Shown: positions 8,426 through 16,628, numbered from the stretch's first letter. The stretch: DNA of 64,000 nt from JADKAV01 sp963732355 (GCA_963732355.1 CAVSZD010000010.1:248001-312000), one strand, 5' to 3'. Translations and numbers: made by a program. Notes: a model not told the origin generated them from the letters alone.

Positions 8426-9613
8426 CTATCCCTGGATGACTCGGCCGAACGCGTCGGTGTACTGGACTTGCTCTTCTGGGGTGAGTGGACGGAACACGAA
8501 CGATTTGTCGAGGATCTCCTCGGTGGGGAAGATCCACTCGCTCTCGGCGAGCTCCGGGTCGATCTTCTGCATCTCCTCTTGGGCGCCCTGGACCGGGCAC
8601 ACATAGTTGACGTAGGCGGCGACTTCGGCAGCCACCTCCGGCTGGTAGTAGAAGTCCATGAGCGCGTGGGCTCCGGTGGGGTTGGAGGCTGTGATCGGCA
8701 CCATAAGGTTGTCGCTCCAGAGTGTGCCCCCGGTGTCGGGCAGTGCGAACTCCCACTTGTCGCCTTCTTCGGCATTGATCTGGAAGATGTCGCCTGACCA
8801 GCCGATCGCGGCCCAGGCCTGCTCGTTGATGAGGTCCTCCTTGTAGGAGTTGCCCTTCACCTGCTTGACCTGCCCGGAGTCGACCTGCTGCTGCAGGACA
8901 TCCAGGGCTGCCATGAACTGCTCGTCCGTGAACGTTTCGGAGATGTCCACGCCCTGGGAGAGCATGATCAGGCCGATCGTGTCGCGCATCTCGGACAGCA
9001 CCACGACCTTGCCTTTCAGTTCCGGTGCCCAAAGGTCGTTCACGCTCGTCAGGCCGTTGGGGATGCGTTCTTTGTTCCAGGCCAGACCCCCGAAGCCCGA
9101 CTGCCAGGTCAGTGAGTACTCCCGGCCCGGGTCGAAGCTGACGTCCTCGAGAGCGGGCAGGATGTTGACCTTGTTCGGGACCGTGACCTCGTCGATCGTG
9201 CCCACGTAGCCCTTGCGGATCCACTCCGCGGCCAGCCAGTCGGTCGGGGTCACGAGGTCGTATCCGATGTTCTGCCCGTTGGACAGTTGCGGTGCGAGCT
9301 TGCCGTTGAAGGAGACGTTGTCGTCGATGTCCTCGCGGTACTCGACGGTGTAGCCGGTCTCCTCTTCGAACTGCACCAGGGTCGGGTAGGTGCGCGACTC
9401 CTCGTCGTAGTCGAGGTAGAGCGTCCAGTTCGCCCAGACGATCGTCTTGCTGTCGCCTCCGCCGCTGTTGGCCTGCAGGTTGTTGCCCGTGCCGCCGCGG
9501 GTACCGCAGGCGGCGAGGAAGGCTGCAGTGCCGGCCGCTCCCATGGAACTCAGGAAGCCGCGACGCGACATCGCCGCTTTGAGGAACTCCGTCCTCGGAT
9601 CCTTCTCGACCAC
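8426..9613 (-). CDS. potD: Polyamine-type ABC transporter substrate-binding lipoprotein (PotD-like)
   Basis: A 395-residue extracellular binding protein. The N-terminus carries a twin-arginine motif SRRGFLSS followed by a hydrophobic stretch and lipobox LAACG, so it is probably Tat-exported and lipid-anchored outside the membrane. The mature part begins with a Gly/Asn-rich linker, then VWANWTLYLDYDEE and the FEEETGYTVEY segment characteristic of spermidine/putrescine-binding PotD/PotF proteins. GTG start at 9611-9613 directly abuts the stop of the preceding aldehyde dehydrogenase (TAAGTG). Ligand identity (putrescine versus spermidine or another amine) cannot be settled by eye. Confidence 0.88.
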   Translation of the reverse strand: MVEKDPRTEFLKAAMSRRGFLSSMGAAGTAAFLAACGTRGGTGNNLQANSGGGDSKTIVWANWTLYLDYDEESRTYPTLVQFEEETGYTVEYREDIDDNVSFNGKLAPQLSNGQNIGYDLVTPTDWLAAEWIRKGYVGTIDEVTVPNKVNILPALEDVSFDPGREYSLTWQSGFGGLAWNKERIPNGLTSVNDLWAPELKGKVVVLSEMRDTIGLIMLSQGVDISETFTDEQFMAALDVLQQQVDSGQVKQVKGNSYKEDLINEQAWAAIGWSGDIFQINAEEGDKWEFALPDTGGTLWSDNLMVPITASNPTGAHALMDFYYQPEVAAEVAAYVNYVCPVQGAQEEMQKIDPELAESEWIFPTEEILDKSFVFRPLTPEEQVQYTDAFGRVIQG

Positions 9614-11092
9614 TTACTCGCCTTTCCCGGTGAAAATGGTGCGATGCCACGGTTTGTGGGCCTCGCCGGTGATGTCGAACGAGACGTGCTTGATCTGGGT
9701 GTACTCCTCGAAGGCGTACATACTCATGTCCTTGCCGAAGCCCGACTGCTTGAACCCGCCGTGGGGCATCTCGGAGACGATCGGGATGTGGTCGTTGATC
9801 CACACGCATCCCGCCTGGATCTCACGGCTGGCGCGGTGCGCCCGCACAAGGTCGGTGGTCCATGCTGAAGCGGCCAGGCCGTAACGGGTGTCGTTTGCCA
9901 GGGCGATTGCCTCGTCGTCGGTGTCGAAGGGAAGGACCACCAGAACCGGGCCGAACACCTCCTCCTGCACGATCTCGGACTGCTGGGTCGCGCCGGTGAT
10001 GAGGGTGGGGGAGTAGAAAGCGCCAGGGAGATCGGGGATGTGGCCCCCGCAGCCGATCTTGGCGCCATCTGCAACCGCCCGATCCACCATGTCGGCCACC
10101 TTGCGCTGCTGAGCGGTGCTGATCAGCGGACCGATGTCGGTGGCCTCCTCGAGGGTGTCGCCGAGCACGACGGCGTTCATGACCTCAGCCACGCCCCGCA
10201 CGAAGGCGTCGTACAAGTCACGGTGAACATACGCACGGGTGGCGGCGGTGCAGTCCTGCCCGGTGTTGATCAGGCTGCCAGCCACGGCACCTTGGATGGC
10301 GGCGTCGATGTCAGCATCCTCGAACACCACGAACGGAGCCTTGCCGCCGAGTTCGAGGTGCAGGCGTTTCAGACCGGCCAGGGCCACCTCGGCCACGCGA
10401 TGGCCCACGCGGGTGGAGCCGGTGAAGGAGACCATGCGCACGTCCGGGTGACCGATGAGTGCTTCGCCGGCCTCCTGGCCGGTGCCGGTGATCACGTTGA
10501 AGACCCCGTTGGGCATTCCGGCCGCAGTGGCGTCCTCGGCAACCATCAGGGAGGTCAACGGGGTGAGTTCGCTGGGTTTGAGCACGATGGTGTTGCCAGC
10601 GGCCACTGCCGGGAGCATCTTCCACATCGCCATCTGCAACGGGTAGTTCCAGGGGGCGATGGAGCCGACGACGCCGATGGCCTCGCGGCGGACCGTGGAG
10701 GTGTGCGTGCCATCCCACTCCGCAGCCGCCGATCCCTGCAGATGACGGGCCGCTCCGGCGAAGAAGGCGACGTTGTCGATCGATCCGGGGACGTCGAACT
10801 CGCGGGTCAGGCGGATGGGCTTGCCGGCCTGTTGTGCCTCGACCTGGGCGTACTCCTCAGCGCGCTCGGCCATCTTGGCGGCCAGATCGTGCAGAACGGT
10901 GCTTCGCTCGCCGGGGGTGGCCGCCGACCAGGCGCCGAACGCAGCCTTCGCAGCGGCAACCGCGGCGTTCACATCTGTTGGGGTAGCCAGAGTGATCTGT
11001 TCGACGGTTTTGCCCGTGGCTGGGTTGACCACGGCGAACGGCTGACCTGCTCCCGCGCGGGACCGGCCATCGATCCACTGACCGTCAACCAT
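9614..11092 (-). CDS. NAD-dependent aldehyde dehydrogenase, probable gamma-aminobutyraldehyde dehydrogenase
   Basis: A 492-residue ALDH and first gene of the polyamine operon. Motifs: IAPWNYPLQMAMWK, VLKPSELTPL, FTGSTRVGHRV, LELGGKAPFVVFEDAD with the general-base Glu, and the active cysteine in NTGQDCTAATRAYV. The GQDCTAATR signature and the sequence around it fit betaine/aminobutyraldehyde dehydrogenases (PatD/Prr), which oxidise 4-aminobutanal from putrescine to GABA. Start ATG has an AGGAG site. A promoter with -35 TTGTCA and -10 AAGAAT lies 45-75 bp upstream, overlapped by a dyad. Confidence 0.88.
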   Translation of the reverse strand: MVDGQWIDGRSRAGAGQPFAVVNPATGKTVEQITLATPTDVNAAVAAAKAAFGAWSAATPGERSTVLHDLAAKMAERAEEYAQVEAQQAGKPIRLTREFDVPGSIDNVAFFAGAARHLQGSAAAEWDGTHTSTVRREAIGVVGSIAPWNYPLQMAMWKMLPAVAAGNTIVLKPSELTPLTSLMVAEDATAAGMPNGVFNVITGTGQEAGEALIGHPDVRMVSFTGSTRVGHRVAEVALAGLKRLHLELGGKAPFVVFEDADIDAAIQGAVAGSLINTGQDCTAATRAYVHRDLYDAFVRGVAEVMNAVVLGDTLEEATDIGPLISTAQQRKVADMVDRAVADGAKIGCGGHIPDLPGAFYSPTLITGATQQSEIVQEEVFGPVLVVLPFDTDDEAIALANDTRYGLAASAWTTDLVRAHRASREIQAGCVWINDHIPIVSEMPHGGFKQSGFGKDMSMYAFEEYTQIKHVSFDITGEAHKPWHRTIFTGKGE

Positions 11093-11112
11093 GTGGGCTC
11101 CTAGCTGCCTAA

Positions 11113-11165
11113 GACGTATTTCGCGATATTACATGCATTCTTTGCGCGGAATGCGTCGTTGACAA
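11113..11165 (-). promoter_or_regulatory. Promoter and candidate operator of the polyamine operon
   Basis: Reading leftward, -35 TTGTCA (11160-11165) and -10 AAGAAT (11137-11142) are separated by 17 nt, close to sigma-70 consensus. A 13-bp inverted repeat with 11 of 13 positions matching, GACGTATTTCGCG at 11113-11125 and CGCGGAATGCGTC at 11145-11157, brackets the -10 and start region. One half-site falls inside the promoter spacer, so a dimeric repressor bound here would block transcription. No regulator gene lies adjacent, so the cognate protein is unknown. Confidence 0.5.
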
Positions 11166-11276
11166 GATCTTGGATCAACTGTTTTCGTCGTTGCGGGCTG
11201 AGCGGACACCGTTCACCCGCCTGAGCGACACAGCGTCGGTGATGCCAGGCGGGCGGGGCGGGGTTACCGTGATCGA

Positions 11277-11777
11277 GTGAGCGACAAAGGTCCTGAGTTC
11301 AGCAGGCGTGACGTTGCAGGCTGGCTCGAAGGGCCAAAAGCATCGCTGGAAGATCAGGGGTACGACTTCGGGTACAAGGGTCAGCGGTTGGGCCTGCCCG
11401 AGTCCGGCCCGGGTGCGGTGGCAGGGTTCGGCAGGCGGTTCGTGGCGCTTACGATCGACTGGCTGGCGTGTGTGCTGGTCGCCCAACTTGTGAGTTCCGG
11501 CCAGCCGCCAGCGTTCCTGCCGCTGGTCATCTTCTTCGTCGAGGTGGCTTTGCTCACCACGTTGATGGGCTCGAGTTTCGGCCAGCGCATCCTTGGGATC
11601 CGGGTCATCTCGTTGGCTCACGGGCGCTTGGACCCGGCACGGGTGGCGCTGCGCACGCTTCTGCTGTGTCTAGTGGTTCCACCGCTGGTGTTCGACCGCG
11701 ATCAGCGCGGCCTGCACGACAAGGCCGCGGGATCCGTGGCGGTCCGGATGGGCCACATCACCACCCCTGCCGCCTGA
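11277..11777 (+). CDS. RDD family membrane protein
   Basis: A 166-residue protein, GTG start at 11277. Residues ~45-160 form an RDD domain: AGFGRRFVALTIDWLACVL with the Arg-Asp pair in the first helix, a second hydrophobic segment (FLPLVIFFVEVALLTTL), the GSSFGQRILGIRV turn, and DRDQRGLHDKAAGSVAVR, the conserved Asp-containing end. The ~40-residue N-terminus is soluble. The same gene sits beside the DUF4191/lipA cluster in mycobacteria and Streptomyces. Function is not established; transport or membrane-organisation roles have been proposed for the family. Confidence 0.85.
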   Translation: MSDKGPEFSRRDVAGWLEGPKASLEDQGYDFGYKGQRLGLPESGPGAVAGFGRRFVALTIDWLACVLVAQLVSSGQPPAFLPLVIFFVEVALLTTLMGSSFGQRILGIRVISLAHGRLDPARVALRTLLLCLVVPPLVFDRDQRGLHDKAAGSVAVRMGHITTPAA

Positions 11778-11797
11778 GGAGCGCCTCGGTTGGCGGA

Positions 11798-11875
11798 CCG
11801 CCTAGCGCACGGGGCGCGAGGCTGCTGCGGCGAGACGGCCGCCTAGCGCACGGGGCGCGAGGCTGCTGCGGCGAG
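11798..11875. repeat. Tandem direct repeat, 37-bp identical units with 41-bp period
   Basis: Two identical 37-bp units (11798-11834 and 11839-11875) begin CCGCCTAGCGCACGGGGCGC and end GCTGCTGCGGCGAG, separated by 4 bp. They lie 20 bp after the RDD stop codon and 12 bp before palindrome copy B. No coding frame crosses them in a sensible way. I see no other copy of this unit in the window. Confidence 0.85.
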
Positions 11876-11886
11876 GCGGACCGCCC

Positions 11887-11957
11887 GCGTTAGAGGTTGT
11901 GCTGTTGGTTAGCGAAACAACGCGTGGATTCGCTAACCAACAGCACAACCTCTAACC
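11887..11957. repeat. Dispersed palindromic repeat, copy B (perfect 28-bp arms)
   Basis: The best-preserved copy: 28-bp arms at 11889-11916 and 11929-11956 are exactly complementary, around a 12-nt centre containing ACGCGT. Each arm contains two related heptamers, GTTAGAG and GTTAGCG. It lies between the convergent RDD and DUF4191 genes and shares its subtype-specific bases (TTGGTTAGCGAAACAACGCG) with copy C. There is no U-rich tract on either side, so it is not a canonical intrinsic terminator. Confidence 0.92.
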
Positions 11958-12016
11958 AACCGGTAGTGGGGTTGGGCCAACCGGTAGTGGGGTTGGGCCA
12001 ACCGGTCGTGGGGTTG
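11956..12016. repeat. 21-bp tandem repeat, about 2.8 units, abutting palindrome copy B
   Basis: Units beginning CCAACCGGTAGTGGGGTTGG start at 11956, 11977 and 11998; the third has TCGTG instead of TAGTG and is cut short. The first unit overlaps the end of palindrome copy B. A single related unit (CCAACCGGTGTTGGGG) follows copy C at 17438, so this flank belongs to the repeat element itself. It ends 12 bp from the DUF4191 stop codon. Confidence 0.85.
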
Positions 12017-12027
12017 AAGTGGCCGGC

Positions 12028-12699
12028 CTACTTACGCGGTGGGCGCATCGCCCGCGTCGACTTCGGGATCGGACCTTTGGGCATCGGCAAGGGCTGGTTC
12101 GTCAATGCCTCAAGGCGTCGACGAATCTCGGTCACCTGGCCCGGGGTGAGGGTCTTTGGCAATTTCCGCACGTGCTTGACAAGCGAACCGATCGGGATCT
12201 GGCCCTCCTCGCGGCCCATCACGATCTCGGTGAACTCGACGTCGGGGACGAACCGAGACTCACGCTGCCGCTCGTTGCGCAATGCGTGGGTCACCCGGTT
12301 GCCGCTGCCCTCGCCCACGAGGATGACCCCCGGGCGGCCGATGACGCGGTGCACGATGTCCTGGTTCTTCGTCACGGCGACGGCAGGAGTGATGAACCAG
12401 CCCTTGCCCAGGGTGTTGAGCACGGCCGCTGCCGCGCCGGGTTGACCTTCGATCTGGGAGTAGGCTGCGCGTTCGGCGCGACGGCCCAGCACGATGGAGG
12501 CCGCCAGCAAGCCGGTTGTCACGCCGAGGAGCATCAGCCACCAGCTGTTCAGCAGCAGGCAAACCACCACCGCGACCGCCACCGGCAGCAGGAACCAACC
12601 CAACAGGATCCAACTGATCCGGGGGTCGGACTTCTTGGTCATCTGGTAGGTCTGGCGAATCTGCGCCAGACGCCCGGGCTTGCCGTCCTTACGTGCCAT
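12028..12699 (-). CDS. DUF4191 family membrane protein
   Basis: A 223-residue protein with a basic N-terminus, two adjacent transmembrane segments (about residues 28-70) and a soluble C-terminal domain of ~150 residues ending in a Lys/Pro/Arg-rich tail. The arrangement and the segment GKGWFITPAVAVTKNQDIVHRV match DUF4191, the protein encoded directly after lipA in many actinobacteria (Rv2219 in M. tuberculosis). It starts 3 nt after the lipA stop, so it is in the lipA operon. The conserved link with lipoate synthesis suggests a related or membrane-associated role, but none is proven. Confidence 0.85.
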   Translation of the reverse strand: MARKDGKPGRLAQIRQTYQMTKKSDPRISWILLGWFLLPVAVAVVVCLLLNSWWLMLLGVTTGLLAASIVLGRRAERAAYSQIEGQPGAAAAVLNTLGKGWFITPAVAVTKNQDIVHRVIGRPGVILVGEGSGNRVTHALRNERQRESRFVPDVEFTEIVMGREEGQIPIGSLVKHVRKLPKTLTPGQVTEIRRRLEALTNQPLPMPKGPIPKSTRAMRPPRK

Positions 12700-12702
12700 G
12701 GA

Positions 12703-13641
12703 TCAAGAGTACGTGGTGGCCCGTGCTGCCATCGCCTGCCGGTAGAGCCGGCCGGCCCGGTAACTGGACCGGACCAGGGGGCCCGACATCACGCCCAGGA
12801 AACCCATCTGCTCGGCCTGTCGGGCAAGATCGTCGAACTCGGGGGGCTCCACCCAGCGGACCACCGGATGGTGGCGGGCCGAGGGTCGTAGGTACTGCGT
12901 GATGGTCAGCAGTTCGCAACCAGCTTCGTGCAGGTCCGACATAGTCTCGACCACCTCGTCGATGGCCTCTCCCATGCCGAGGATCAGGTTCGACTTGGTG
13001 ACTAGACCGGCTGCGCGGGCCTGCGTCAGCACGTCCAACGATCGTTCGTACCTGAAGGCCGGACGGATGCGCTTCATCAGTCGCGGCACCGTCTCCACGT
13101 TGTGCGCGAGTACCTCGGGGCGTGCCTCGAACACCTGCCCCAGCAGATCCGGTTCGCCGTTGAAGTCGGGGATGAGGACCTCGACTCCGCAACCTTGCAC
13201 GCGCTCGTGGATCTCCCGCACGGTCTGCGCGTAAAGCCATGCCCCCTGGTCGGGAAGGTCGTCTCGAGCCACGCCGGTGACTGTGGCGTAGCGCAAGCCC
13301 ATCTGGGCAACGGCACCGGCGACGTGCACGGGTTCTTCGGGGTCCAGTGCCTCGGGCCTACCGGTGTCGATCTGGCAGAAGTCGCACCGACGGGTGCACT
13401 GGTCGCCTCCGATGAGGAACGTGGCTTCCCGATCCTCCCAGCATTCGTAGATGTTCGGGCAGCCTGCCTCCTGGCAGACGGTGTGCAAACCACCCTCGGC
13501 CACCCGCTTGCGCAGTTCGTGGTATTCCGGACCCATGACCGCGCGGGTCTTGATCCACGGTGGCTTGCGCTCAATCGGAGTCTCGGCGTTTCGCACCTCG
13601 AGGCGCAGAAGTTTGCGACCGTCGGGGGTGGGGGATGCCAT
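12703..13641 (-). CDS. lipA: Lipoyl synthase (radical SAM)
   Basis: A 312-residue enzyme that inserts two sulfurs into protein-bound octanoyl groups to make lipoyl cofactors. Both [4Fe-4S] clusters are visible: the auxiliary-cluster cysteines C56, C61 and C67 (CQEAGCPNIYEC) and the radical-SAM motif C82-x3-C86-x2-C89 (CTRRCDFC). The C-terminal R-S-S-Y motif that ligates the auxiliary cluster is present (VRSSYRAG). It acts after LipB on the E2 protein encoded at 17455-19134. The gene follows a small membrane-protein gene in the lipB operon. Confidence 0.97.
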   Translation of the reverse strand: MASPTPDGRKLLRLEVRNAETPIERKPPWIKTRAVMGPEYHELRKRVAEGGLHTVCQEAGCPNIYECWEDREATFLIGGDQCTRRCDFCQIDTGRPEALDPEEPVHVAGAVAQMGLRYATVTGVARDDLPDQGAWLYAQTVREIHERVQGCGVEVLIPDFNGEPDLLGQVFEARPEVLAHNVETVPRLMKRIRPAFRYERSLDVLTQARAAGLVTKSNLILGMGEAIDEVVETMSDLHEAGCELLTITQYLRPSARHHPVVRWVEPPEFDDLARQAEQMGFLGVMSGPLVRSSYRAGRLYRQAMAARATTYS

Positions 13642-13650
13642 GAGCCAAGC

Positions 13651-14547
13651 CTACGCTCGTCGGTCGGCGCCGACCAGACGGTAGCGGTCGACCAGCAGGC
13701 AGATCACTCCAACAACCACCATTGAGACGATGACCCACACGTATGCCGTTATCCACGGCGTGACCATCAGCTCTCCGATGGCGCGGGTGATCGTCCAGTC
13801 CGCCGAATCTGCCCCGCTGAGTGTCCAGGTCGAGCGGATCACCAGCGCTACCGTCCCGCAGACCAATGCGGTCAACGCACATGCGATCGCCAATGCCCGC
13901 AGCCTGCCTCGTTGCAGCAGGACCAGCCCGACCCCGGAGGCGGCCGCCAACAGCAGGGCGGGCACCAGAGCCGATCGCACCAGATTCAGCGGTACGCGCA
14001 TCCAGTCCGGTGGTAAGGGCACGGGCACGCTCAACCCCGGCACATCGACCGCGTCCAGCGGGATCTCGACCGGCCCAAGGGACAGGACCTCGCCGGCGAG
14101 CATTTCATCGAGATCGAAGGTCGCCTGCCCGGCGTCCAGGTCTGCCTCCAGACCCGGTTGACCCAGGGTGTCCTCGTCGAGCCAGGCCAAGAACACGTTG
14201 TGGACTTCGTTGGCCACACCGAGCATCGCCTTCTCGCCGGGTTGTGAGTTCACCGCCTTGTTGACCAGTCCGGAGACCGTCGGCTGGGCGGCGTCGAGCA
14301 GTAGGTCCGCTTGGGGAGCAACGAACGGGACCGTCCGCTGAACGAAACCACGTGCACCTGCAAGGACCTCGGCGGTGGCACGATCGGTGATCTGAGCGTC
14401 GACTTCCTCTATCTGCAACACCTCGCGCATGCTGGCATCGAAGGCCTGCTCATCGAGTATGCGTTCATTGAGCCACCAGGAAGCGGGGGCCACGACCCAG
14501 CACACGACCCACACCAACGTGGCGACGATCAGCCCCAGGACTTTCAC
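13651..14547 (-). CDS. Membrane protein of unknown function between lipB and lipA
   Basis: A 298-residue protein with one N-terminal TM helix, an extracellular-type domain of ~170 residues (about 30-200), and three more TM helices (about 200-225, 230-250, 268-288). The extracytoplasmic region is acidic and lacks cysteines. The first codons overlap the lipB stop by four bases (ATGA), and lipA begins 9 nt after its stop, so it is embedded in the lipoate operon. I do not recognise the family. The layout resembles actinobacterial membrane proteins of unknown function. No catalytic motif is evident. Confidence 0.75.
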   Translation of the reverse strand: MKVLGLIVATLVWVVCWVVAPASWWLNERILDEQAFDASMREVLQIEEVDAQITDRATAEVLAGARGFVQRTVPFVAPQADLLLDAAQPTVSGLVNKAVNSQPGEKAMLGVANEVHNVFLAWLDEDTLGQPGLEADLDAGQATFDLDEMLAGEVLSLGPVEIPLDAVDVPGLSVPVPLPPDWMRVPLNLVRSALVPALLLAAASGVGLVLLQRGRLRALAIACALTALVCGTVALVIRSTWTLSGADSADWTITRAIGELMVTPWITAYVWVIVSMVVVGVICLLVDRYRLVGADRRA

Positions 14548-15188
14548 GCGCTGGGTTCCCCGGAGGTGAGAATCTCCGCGAGCGCTGCCACGCGCTCTTC
14601 TACGGCTTCGACAGTGATGGGTTCGCCAGTCTCGTCGGCCAGTGAGGTGACACCGGCATCTGGGATCCCGCAGGCCACGATCCGGTCGTATGCGCTCAGG
14701 TCGCAGTCGACGTTGAGCGCGAAACCGTGCATGGTCACCTTGCGCGAAACACGTACGCCGATCGCTGCGATCTTGCGGGCAGGTGTGTGCTCGACCCAGA
14801 CACCGCTGCGTCCCGGCACGCGTGTGCCATGCACTCCGAATCGCTCGCAGGTAATGATCAAGAGTTCTTCGAGGCGGCGCACGTAACTGACGACGTCCAG
14901 CGGATCGGGGAGGTGCAGGATCGGGTAGCCCACGAGTTGGCCGGGTCCGTGCCAGGTGATGCGACCGCCGCGATCGACGTCGATCACCAACGAGCCATCG
15001 ATCGGACGATCCTCGGGCTGGGTTCGCCTGCCGGCTGTGTAGACGCTTTCATGCTGGAGCAACAAGAGAGTGTCCGGCATGTCACCGGCCACCACAGCGT
15101 CATGGATCTCGCGCTGCAACTCCCAGGCCTCCAGGAACGGCACCACGCCCAAGTGGCGCACCTGCAAGTCGGACAGTTGCGTGGACAC
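14544..15188 (-). CDS. lipB: Octanoyl-[acyl carrier protein]:protein octanoyltransferase
   Basis: About 214 residues from GTG at 15186-15188 (VSTQLSDLQVRHLG). A longer start at 15212 adds eight residues without family support. It transfers octanoate from ACP to lipoyl domains. Family motifs: LLLLQHESVYTAGRR, GRITWHGPGQLVGYPI with the RxTxHGPGQ signature, the catalytic lysine in ARKIAAIGV, and the catalytic cysteine in IVACGIPDAGVTSL. It is the first gene of the lipB-membrane protein-lipA-DUF4191 operon. Confidence 0.95.
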   Translation of the reverse strand: MSTQLSDLQVRHLGVVPFLEAWELQREIHDAVVAGDMPDTLLLLQHESVYTAGRRTQPEDRPIDGSLVIDVDRGGRITWHGPGQLVGYPILHLPDPLDVVSYVRRLEELLIITCERFGVHGTRVPGRSGVWVEHTPARKIAAIGVRVSRKVTMHGFALNVDCDLSAYDRIVACGIPDAGVTSLADETGEPITVEAVEERVAALAEILTSGEPSA

Positions 15189-15329
15189 GGGTCCAGGGTA
15201 TGCGCGAAGCACTCGGCATCGCCGCTCTGCGCTGCGACCTGGCGGTGGGCCGCGCCCGGCTGCCCACAGCTTCGAGTCTCATGTGGACAAATCCCCCCGG
15301 CGCGGGCCGATTCAGGGCAGGGTGAGGAC

Positions 15330-15740
15330 ATGCAGGCAGTTATCCCTAGTGACACGGCGTGGCACCGCCTCCTGCAGCCATTGCTGACGGTGAAACATCC
15401 ACACCTGCAGCCCTTGGAGATCGTCAGCATTCGATCCGATGGCATGCAGTTGCGGTACGGACAGTCCGAACCGTGCCCGCCCTTGTGTACCGGTCTGTGG
15501 GGGGCAGTACGCGCGGTTCACGGTGCTGGACTGTGGGTAGGAGATCTGCTGTCGTCGCTCGGCTTGGACGGCGCCGGTCGTTGCGTCCTGCTCGGCGTCG
15601 GCAGCCGGTGGGTACTGACCGATCCGTTCGCAGGCCACCCTTCGGTCCACGGCGATGACCTGCGGATCGGCTGGCGGCAGCGGTCGGACCTGCACCTGCT
15701 GGCAACCCTCGATCAATTCACCACCGACTGTTCGAGCTAG
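15330..15740 (+). CDS. Hypothetical protein, 136 residues
   Basis: An open frame starting ATG at 15330 with a GGTGAGG site 5 nt upstream, ending TAG at 15738-15740, only 6 bp from the convergent TIGR01777 gene. The protein begins MQAVIPSDTAWHRLL and has a central small-residue stretch GAVRAVHGAGLWVGDLL. No cysteine motif, signal or TM segment is convincing. I do not recognise it. The ribosome site, snug fit between neighbours and lack of a better frame support a real gene, but a regulatory or spurious frame is possible. Confidence 0.5.
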   Translation: MQAVIPSDTAWHRLLQPLLTVKHPHLQPLEIVSIRSDGMQLRYGQSEPCPPLCTGLWGAVRAVHGAGLWVGDLLSSLGLDGAGRCVLLGVGSRWVLTDPFAGHPSVHGDDLRIGWRQRSDLHLLATLDQFTTDCSS

Positions 15741-15746
15741 CGCTTC

Positions 15747-16628
15747 CTACCGGCGGGCTGCCTCGATCATGGACCTGATGTCCGGCTGATCCCAGGAAAA
15801 ACCGCCCTCACGCAGAACGGCTGGCACGATGCGCTGACTGGCCAGCGTGTCCTGGGCGAACTCCCCGAGCACGGCCTTCAGTGCGAAACCAGGCACAGGC
15901 AAGATGGTCGGGCGGTGCAGCACCTCGCCCATGGCTTTGGTCACTTCAGCGTTGGTGACCGCCTCCGGTCCCACTAGGTTGACCGGGCCGTGCACGTCGT
16001 GCTCAAGGAGCCACTGGAGTGCCCTGACCTCGTCGTTCAGGGAGATCGCCGACCAGTATTGGCGTCCCGACCCCAGTCGTCCGCCCGCACCTGCTTTGAA
16101 GATGGGGAACAGTTTCTGCCAGGCACCTCCCTGCCCGGAGACCACCAGCCCGGTGCGGGCGAACGCGACCCTCACGCCAGCCTTGACCGCGGGGTCCGCG
16201 GCAGCCTCCCAATCGCGCACGACCCCTGCCAAGAAGTCCGTGCCGCAGGCCCCGGTCTCATCGGTAGCTCGGTTGCCGGTATCCCCGTAATATCCGATGG
16301 CCGATCCGCACACGAGCACTCGCGGACCATCAGTGGCGCGGGCCATGGCATCGGCGATGGTTCTGGTCCCATCGACGCGGCTGGACCGGATCAACTGCTT
16401 GTAGGAATCCGTCCAGCGTTTGTCGCCGACACCAGCTCCGGCGAGATGGACGATCGCATCCAGGCCCACCAGTTGGCCGGGGTCCAGTTCTTCACCGGGG
16501 CGCCATCTGATCTCCCCGGCGCTCGCTGCGCTTCGCACGAAGACAACGACCTCGTGGCCATTGACCCGCAGGTGGTTGGACAATGCAGTCCCTATAAGCC
16601 CGGAAGCTCCGGTGATGCCGATACGCAT
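15747..16628 (-). CDS. TIGR01777 family SDR epimerase-like protein (DUF1731)
   Basis: A 293-residue extended-SDR-fold protein. The N-terminal nucleotide-binding motif GITGASGLIGTAL, the HLAGAGVGDKRW element, SSRVDGTRTIADAM, GSAIGYYGDTG with the active-site-like Tyr, and the C-terminal GEVLHRPTILPVPGFALKAVLGE segment (DUF1731 domain) all match TIGR01777. Substrate is unknown for this family. The homologue Rv2216 occupies the same place between the E2 gene and lipB in M. tuberculosis, so the position is ancestral. Confidence 0.88.
   Translation of the reverse strand: MRIGITGASGLIGTALSNHLRVNGHEVVVFVRSAASAGEIRWRPGEELDPGQLVGLDAIVHLAGAGVGDKRWTDSYKQLIRSSRVDGTRTIADAMARATDGPRVLVCGSAIGYYGDTGNRATDETGACGTDFLAGVVRDWEAAADPAVKAGVRVAFARTGLVVSGQGGAWQKLFPIFKAGAGGRLGSGRQYWSAISLNDEVRALQWLLEHDVHGPVNLVGPEAVTNAEVTKAMGEVLHRPTILPVPGFALKAVLGEFAQDTLASQRIVPAVLREGGFSWDQPDIRSMIEAARR

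Noticed and set aside
8331..9809. A 492-codon same-strand frame across the potA-potD-ALDH junctions
   Set aside because: It runs out of frame through three motif-supported, tightly coupled genes.
11887..11957. Canonical Rho-independent terminator
   Set aside because: Very long stem, 12-nt centre, no U-tract on either strand; a termination role is possible but not the standard form.
11798..12016. Possible CRISPR array
   Set aside because: Only two or three units, no unique equal-length spacers and no cas genes; simple tandem repeats beside a palindrome.
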